Below are positions 5,734 to 7,377 of a stretch of DNA of 7,377 bases, piece after piece. This DNA comes from CAYQUC01 sp964420605. GTDB taxonomy: Bacteria > Pseudomonadota > Gammaproteobacteria > UBA6429 > Thiohalophilaceae. A model generated the notes under the pieces. The model saw only the letters and a list, made by a program, of their open reading frames with translations, had not been told where the DNA came from and did not search any database. The stretch is taken from positions 1-7,377 of the forward strand of contig CAYQUC010000131.1 in NCBI GenBank assembly GCA_964420605.1. The letters run 5' to 3'. The translations under genes and the position numbers were made by a program. How positions within the stretch are numbered: the stretch's first letter is position 1; every line of letters starts with the position of its first letter.

Positions 5734-6030
5734 TTATATTGACCAATGTTCAGGTGGTTTTCTTGAGCTGTGAAATACACGTAAAATCTGGATTTGTTCA
5801 ATTCGGGGAAGAACACGATACGGAACAATATAACGTGTATTAGGAATAACTAGCTCACGGGTATTGGGTACCCGTCCGGAATGTCCAAGACTAGGATTAT
5901 CTTTCAGTAAAGATACACTGTTTTGAATAAGCTGAACCAGAAGTTGAGCTGCTTGTGGATTTTCTTTTGCGATATATTCTGCTTCTTGTTCGAGATTTTT
6001 TAGTGCTGTTCGTAGCCATTTAATCTCCAT
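5734..6030 (-). CDS. ParE/RelE family toxin
   Basis: This 98-residue protein is the usual length for the family. The N terminus forms two helices (ALKNLEQEAEYIAKENPQAA, then LIQNSVSLL). GHSGRVPNTRELV (49-61), the strand YIVPYRV (67-73) and the C-terminal ILRVFHSSRKPPEHW (82-96) follow. These are hallmarks of ParE-like toxins of the RelE superfamily. ParE types poison DNA gyrase and RelE types cleave mRNA; the sequence alone does not settle which, though the GR-PNTREL and HSSR-PPEHW pattern looks more ParE-like. The start overlaps the antitoxin end by 11 bases, implying translational coupling. The gene looks intact, and a decayed homologue lies at 4195-4440. Confidence 0.88.
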   Translation of the reverse strand: MEIKWLRTALKNLEQEAEYIAKENPQAAQLLVQLIQNSVSLLKDNPSLGHSGRVPNTRELVIPNTRYIVPYRVLPRIEQIQILRVFHSSRKPPEHWSI

Positions 6031-6268
6031 TAATCTTCCACTTGTTTAATACAGCGTCAAGTTCTTGCTCACTTGCAAAATCGCCAGCATCCGCCTCTTT
6101 AATAGCTGCTTTAATTTCGCCAATTTGCCACTCATTCAATTCAATATATTCTCGAACAGCTTCAGCTGCGAGAAATGATTTACTGCGATGAGTTGTTTCA
6201 GATAATTTATCCAAACGTAGTTTTAAATCATGCTCTAAACGAATAGTCATAGTTGTTGATTGTGACAT
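6020..6268 (-). CDS. Ribbon-helix-helix (ParD/CopG-like) antitoxin
   Basis: An 82-residue protein starting at ATG 6268, chosen because GGAG sits six bases upstream and the family begins near TMTIRL. Residues 6-45 form the ribbon-helix-helix DNA-binding domain (TMTIRLEHDL, LSETTHRSKSFLAAEAVREYI). The acidic tail IGEIKAAIKEADAGDFASEQELDAVLNKW is the expected toxin-binding region. It neutralises the overlapping ParE/RelE-type toxin and should repress its own promoter through the palindrome at 6283-6308. Extending the frame to 6310 would place the start upstream of the -10 box, so that version is rejected. Confidence 0.88.
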   Translation of the reverse strand: MSQSTTMTIRLEHDLKLRLDKLSETTHRSKSFLAAEAVREYIELNEWQIGEIKAAIKEADAGDFASEQELDAVLNKWKINGD

Positions 6269-6282
6269 TCCTGACTCCATTT

Positions 6283-6308
6283 GTGCTCTAATGTACACAT
6301 TATAGCAC
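6283..6308. promoter_or_regulatory. TA operator: 12-bp inverted repeat over the -10 box
   Basis: GTGCTCTAATGT (6283-6294) and ACATTATAGCAC (6297-6308) are inverted repeats with one mismatch and a 2-base spacer. The repeat covers the -10 box and lies 14 bases upstream of the antitoxin start. This is the classic place for autoregulation by a ribbon-helix-helix antitoxin dimer pair. Confidence 0.7.
6299..6307 (-). promoter_or_regulatory. extended -10 promoter of the RHH antitoxin/toxin operon
   Basis: On the minus strand, TGCTATAAT (6307 down to 6299) is a consensus TATAAT preceded by TG-N, an extended -10 element. No good -35 box is visible at 16-18 bases, which fits extended -10 promoters. 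Transcription would start about 25 bases before the ATG at 6268. Confidence 0.6.
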
Positions 6309-6417
6309 AATAGCCTTGTTATGATGTACCGTTAGAAATACTCTATAATTATCAACAAGTTAAACTCTAATCACTCTAACTAATATTATCGAAACCCTTT
6401 CCTTACTTTACATGAGC

Positions 6418-6736
6418 CATCCAAAATTGATAAACCCTATTGCTCTACAAGATTTACTAATTTTAATGATGCACCTCTAGGTTATTTAACTGCCACCCCT
6501 CGTGCTTCCCACTTTTTGACTGTTTCAGGACTTGTATTTAAATAGGCTGCAAAAACAGCCTGACTAACTTTATTGGATTCCCGAATGGCTTTAATTTGTC
6601 TAGCTGTATATTTTTTAACATCAGGTAAACAATGAGCATTAAATTCACGCAGAGTAACGTCATTAACCAAGCCTATTTCATGTAAGTCACTTATAGATTC
6701 ATGAACAGCATTTAAAATATTTTTGTCATTACTCAT
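6418..6736 (-). pseudogene. HigA/YiaG-like helix-turn-helix antitoxin broken by in-frame stops
   Basis: The first 84 codons encode MSNDKNILNAVHESISDLHE, then YTARQIKAIRESNKVSQAVF with AAYLNTSPETVKKWEARG. This is the normal N terminus and helix-turn-helix of antitoxins that follow RelE/HigB-like toxins. A TAA (6482-6484) then interrupts the frame, but the same frame continues as PRGASLKLVNLVEQ, a TAG (6437-6439), and GLSILDG. This is the expected C-terminal part (family form P-G-SLKLLNLV--KGL--L). The gene thus has two in-frame stops. The truncated 84-residue product keeps the helix-turn-helix and could still bind DNA. Its start overlaps the end of a toxin remnant by eight bases (ATGAGTAA). 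Confidence 0.7.
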
Positions 6737-6779
6737 TATCTTTTACCTCAAAAAGTTTACTTTCTTTTACTGCTTTAAA
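6729..6779 (-). pseudogene. C-terminal tail of the cognate RelE/HigB-like toxin
   Basis: FKAVKESKLFEVKDNE and a TAA (6729-6731) overlap the antitoxin ATG. The KAVKESKLFEV pattern fits the last residues of the RelE-family toxins of about 120 residues that precede this antitoxin type, and the overlap is the usual arrangement. The rest of the toxin gene is missing and replaced by the AbiE-like remnant. The fragment is short, so the call rests mainly on context. Confidence 0.45.
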
Positions 6780-6959
6780 TTATATCGATATCAATGGAAA
6801 AGCGATTTCCTTCTTCTAGTAAAAGCACTAAGCCTTCAGTTCTGGCTCAAAGTAACGAAAAAAGCCAAAGAGCTCATCTATGTAGAAATACTCCCTGTCT
6901 TTAAACTCTTCAATCAATTTACTCTCTATAATCTTTGGAACACGTATCCCAATTTTCAC
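6775..6959 (-). pseudogene. hybrid remnant of an AbiEi-like (DUF6577-type) gene joined to an AbiEii-like nucleotidyltransferase
   Basis: From GTG 6959, 43 codons read MKIGIRVPKIIESKL, EEFKDREYFYIDELFGFFRY, FEPELKA and then TAG (6828-6830). This resembles the N terminus of AbiEi-like or DUF6577-type winged-helix proteins, which continue with a TFGWRIYDLK motif that is absent here. Overlapping in another frame (6840 down to 6778) is LVLLLEEGNRFSIDIDII. It resembles the nucleotidyltransferase active-site segment of AbiEii-type toxins (GGT...R-S-DIDL). A deletion between two adjacent genes would explain the join. Both assignments are from memory and from short matches. Confidence 0.4.
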
Positions 6960-7377
6960 TAAAAATAACAATATATGGCATATTTTTGAAATGAAACAGG
7001 GAGCAACTGTAAAGAATTTTAAGCTGTTTAATCAATTATTTATGATGCGTAGAACGCCAAGGCTAAGTTGCGGTGGCAACAGACGGTTTTGTTGTACTCT
7101 TAGAAAAAAATACGTGCTTCTTTAAAGAAAATATAACAGATGTTAGTGAGCCTCGTTCTCGTCTGTTAACATTATTAATTAATTCTAATATTGCTCTATA
7201 AAGCAAAGTCATAACAACAACTCACTGAAATGAGGCTGTTGATTTTAAATGTCGGGTAACGGCCAGAAGCGGACTGTCGGCGATTCCTGTAATTACCTGG
7301 TCAAATTATTAAAAGCCGACGTTCAACGCAGAGCTAAGCGGTTCCGTAACACGGCGGTTTTTTTGCGCTCTTTGCAA
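6960..7377. other. 418-base stretch without a supportable gene, with hairpins and attC-like half-sites
   Basis: A 49-codon minus-strand reading frame (7063-7212) and a 43-codon plus-strand frame open from ATG 7249 to the window end are present. Neither resembles a protein I know. TAACAGA (7134-7140) and TCTGTTA (7162-7168) form a 7-pair inverted repeat, and GTTGC/GCAAC (7067-7080) a small hairpin. AACGCCAAGGCTAAG (7053-7067) and AACGCAGAGCTAAG (7325-7338) resemble each other; on the minus strand they look like the 3' half of attC sites. From about 7250 the GC content rises clearly above the rest. A GCC/CGG-rich element followed by seven T's (7349-7364) could be a weak terminator. Confidence 0.4.

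Noticed and set aside
6269..6310. 14-residue N-terminal extension of the RHH antitoxin
   Set aside because: The extension covers the -10 box and operator, while the ATG at 6268 has a good GGAG.
6723..6962. Plus-strand 79-codon frame
   Set aside because: It is antisense to the AbiE-like and toxin remnants, has no ribosome binding site, and its Phe/Leu-rich text reflects AT-rich DNA.
7063..7212. 49-codon minus-strand frame as a small gene
   Set aside because: No homology I recognise, weak ribosome binding site, and it overlaps hairpins; kept only as a remark.
1..7377. CRISPR array or Cas genes
   Set aside because: No regularly spaced direct repeats and no Cas-like protein; all repeats found are inverted or relict gene copies.

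Overview
The window looks like an accessory island from an AT-rich gammaproteobacterium. I infer this from a tRNA gene with encoded CCA at the left edge, A/T-ending codon use, and toxin-antitoxin (TA) families common in that class. No integrase, replication gene or CRISPR array is visible.

Layout. Positions 1-55 are the 3' part of a CAU-anticodon tRNA. A small protein resembling the C-terminal part of TniQ/TnsD-like proteins follows on the minus strand (198-608). The most interesting part is 700-4231, a compact divergent cassette. It has a minus-strand NrtR-type regulator (degenerate Nudix domain plus winged helix) and, across a 114-bp gap, two plus-strand genes. The first encodes a RAMA domain fused to a CDKN3-like dual-specificity phosphatase. 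The second encodes an isochorismatase-fold domain fused to an APH-like kinase that resembles the TCAD9 family. A TTGACA promoter with a perfect 21-bp palindrome over its -10 region sits in the gap and is a good candidate operator. My working hypothesis is a nucleotide- or ADP-ribose-sensing kinase/phosphatase system with a modified-DNA reader, possibly a conflict or defence system. This is inference.

From about 4195 to 6960 everything is on the minus strand and is a graveyard of TA modules. It holds a decayed relBE-like copy that runs into the 3' end of the kinase gene, a truncated DinD-like fragment, and a 64-bp palindrome. It also holds a truncated and frameshifted HEPN toxin gene whose MNT partner is still intact. 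One intact ParE/RelE toxin with its ribbon-helix-helix antitoxin remains, with a clear palindromic operator and an extended -10 promoter. Beyond it lie a HigA-like antitoxin broken by in-frame stops, the tail of its toxin, and an AbiE-like hybrid remnant.

The last 418 bases have no gene I can support. They contain two similar half-sites resembling the 3' half of integron attC sites. The whole right part reads as layered insertions and deletions beside a tRNA, with the regulator/phosphatase/kinase cassette intact amid decaying neighbours.
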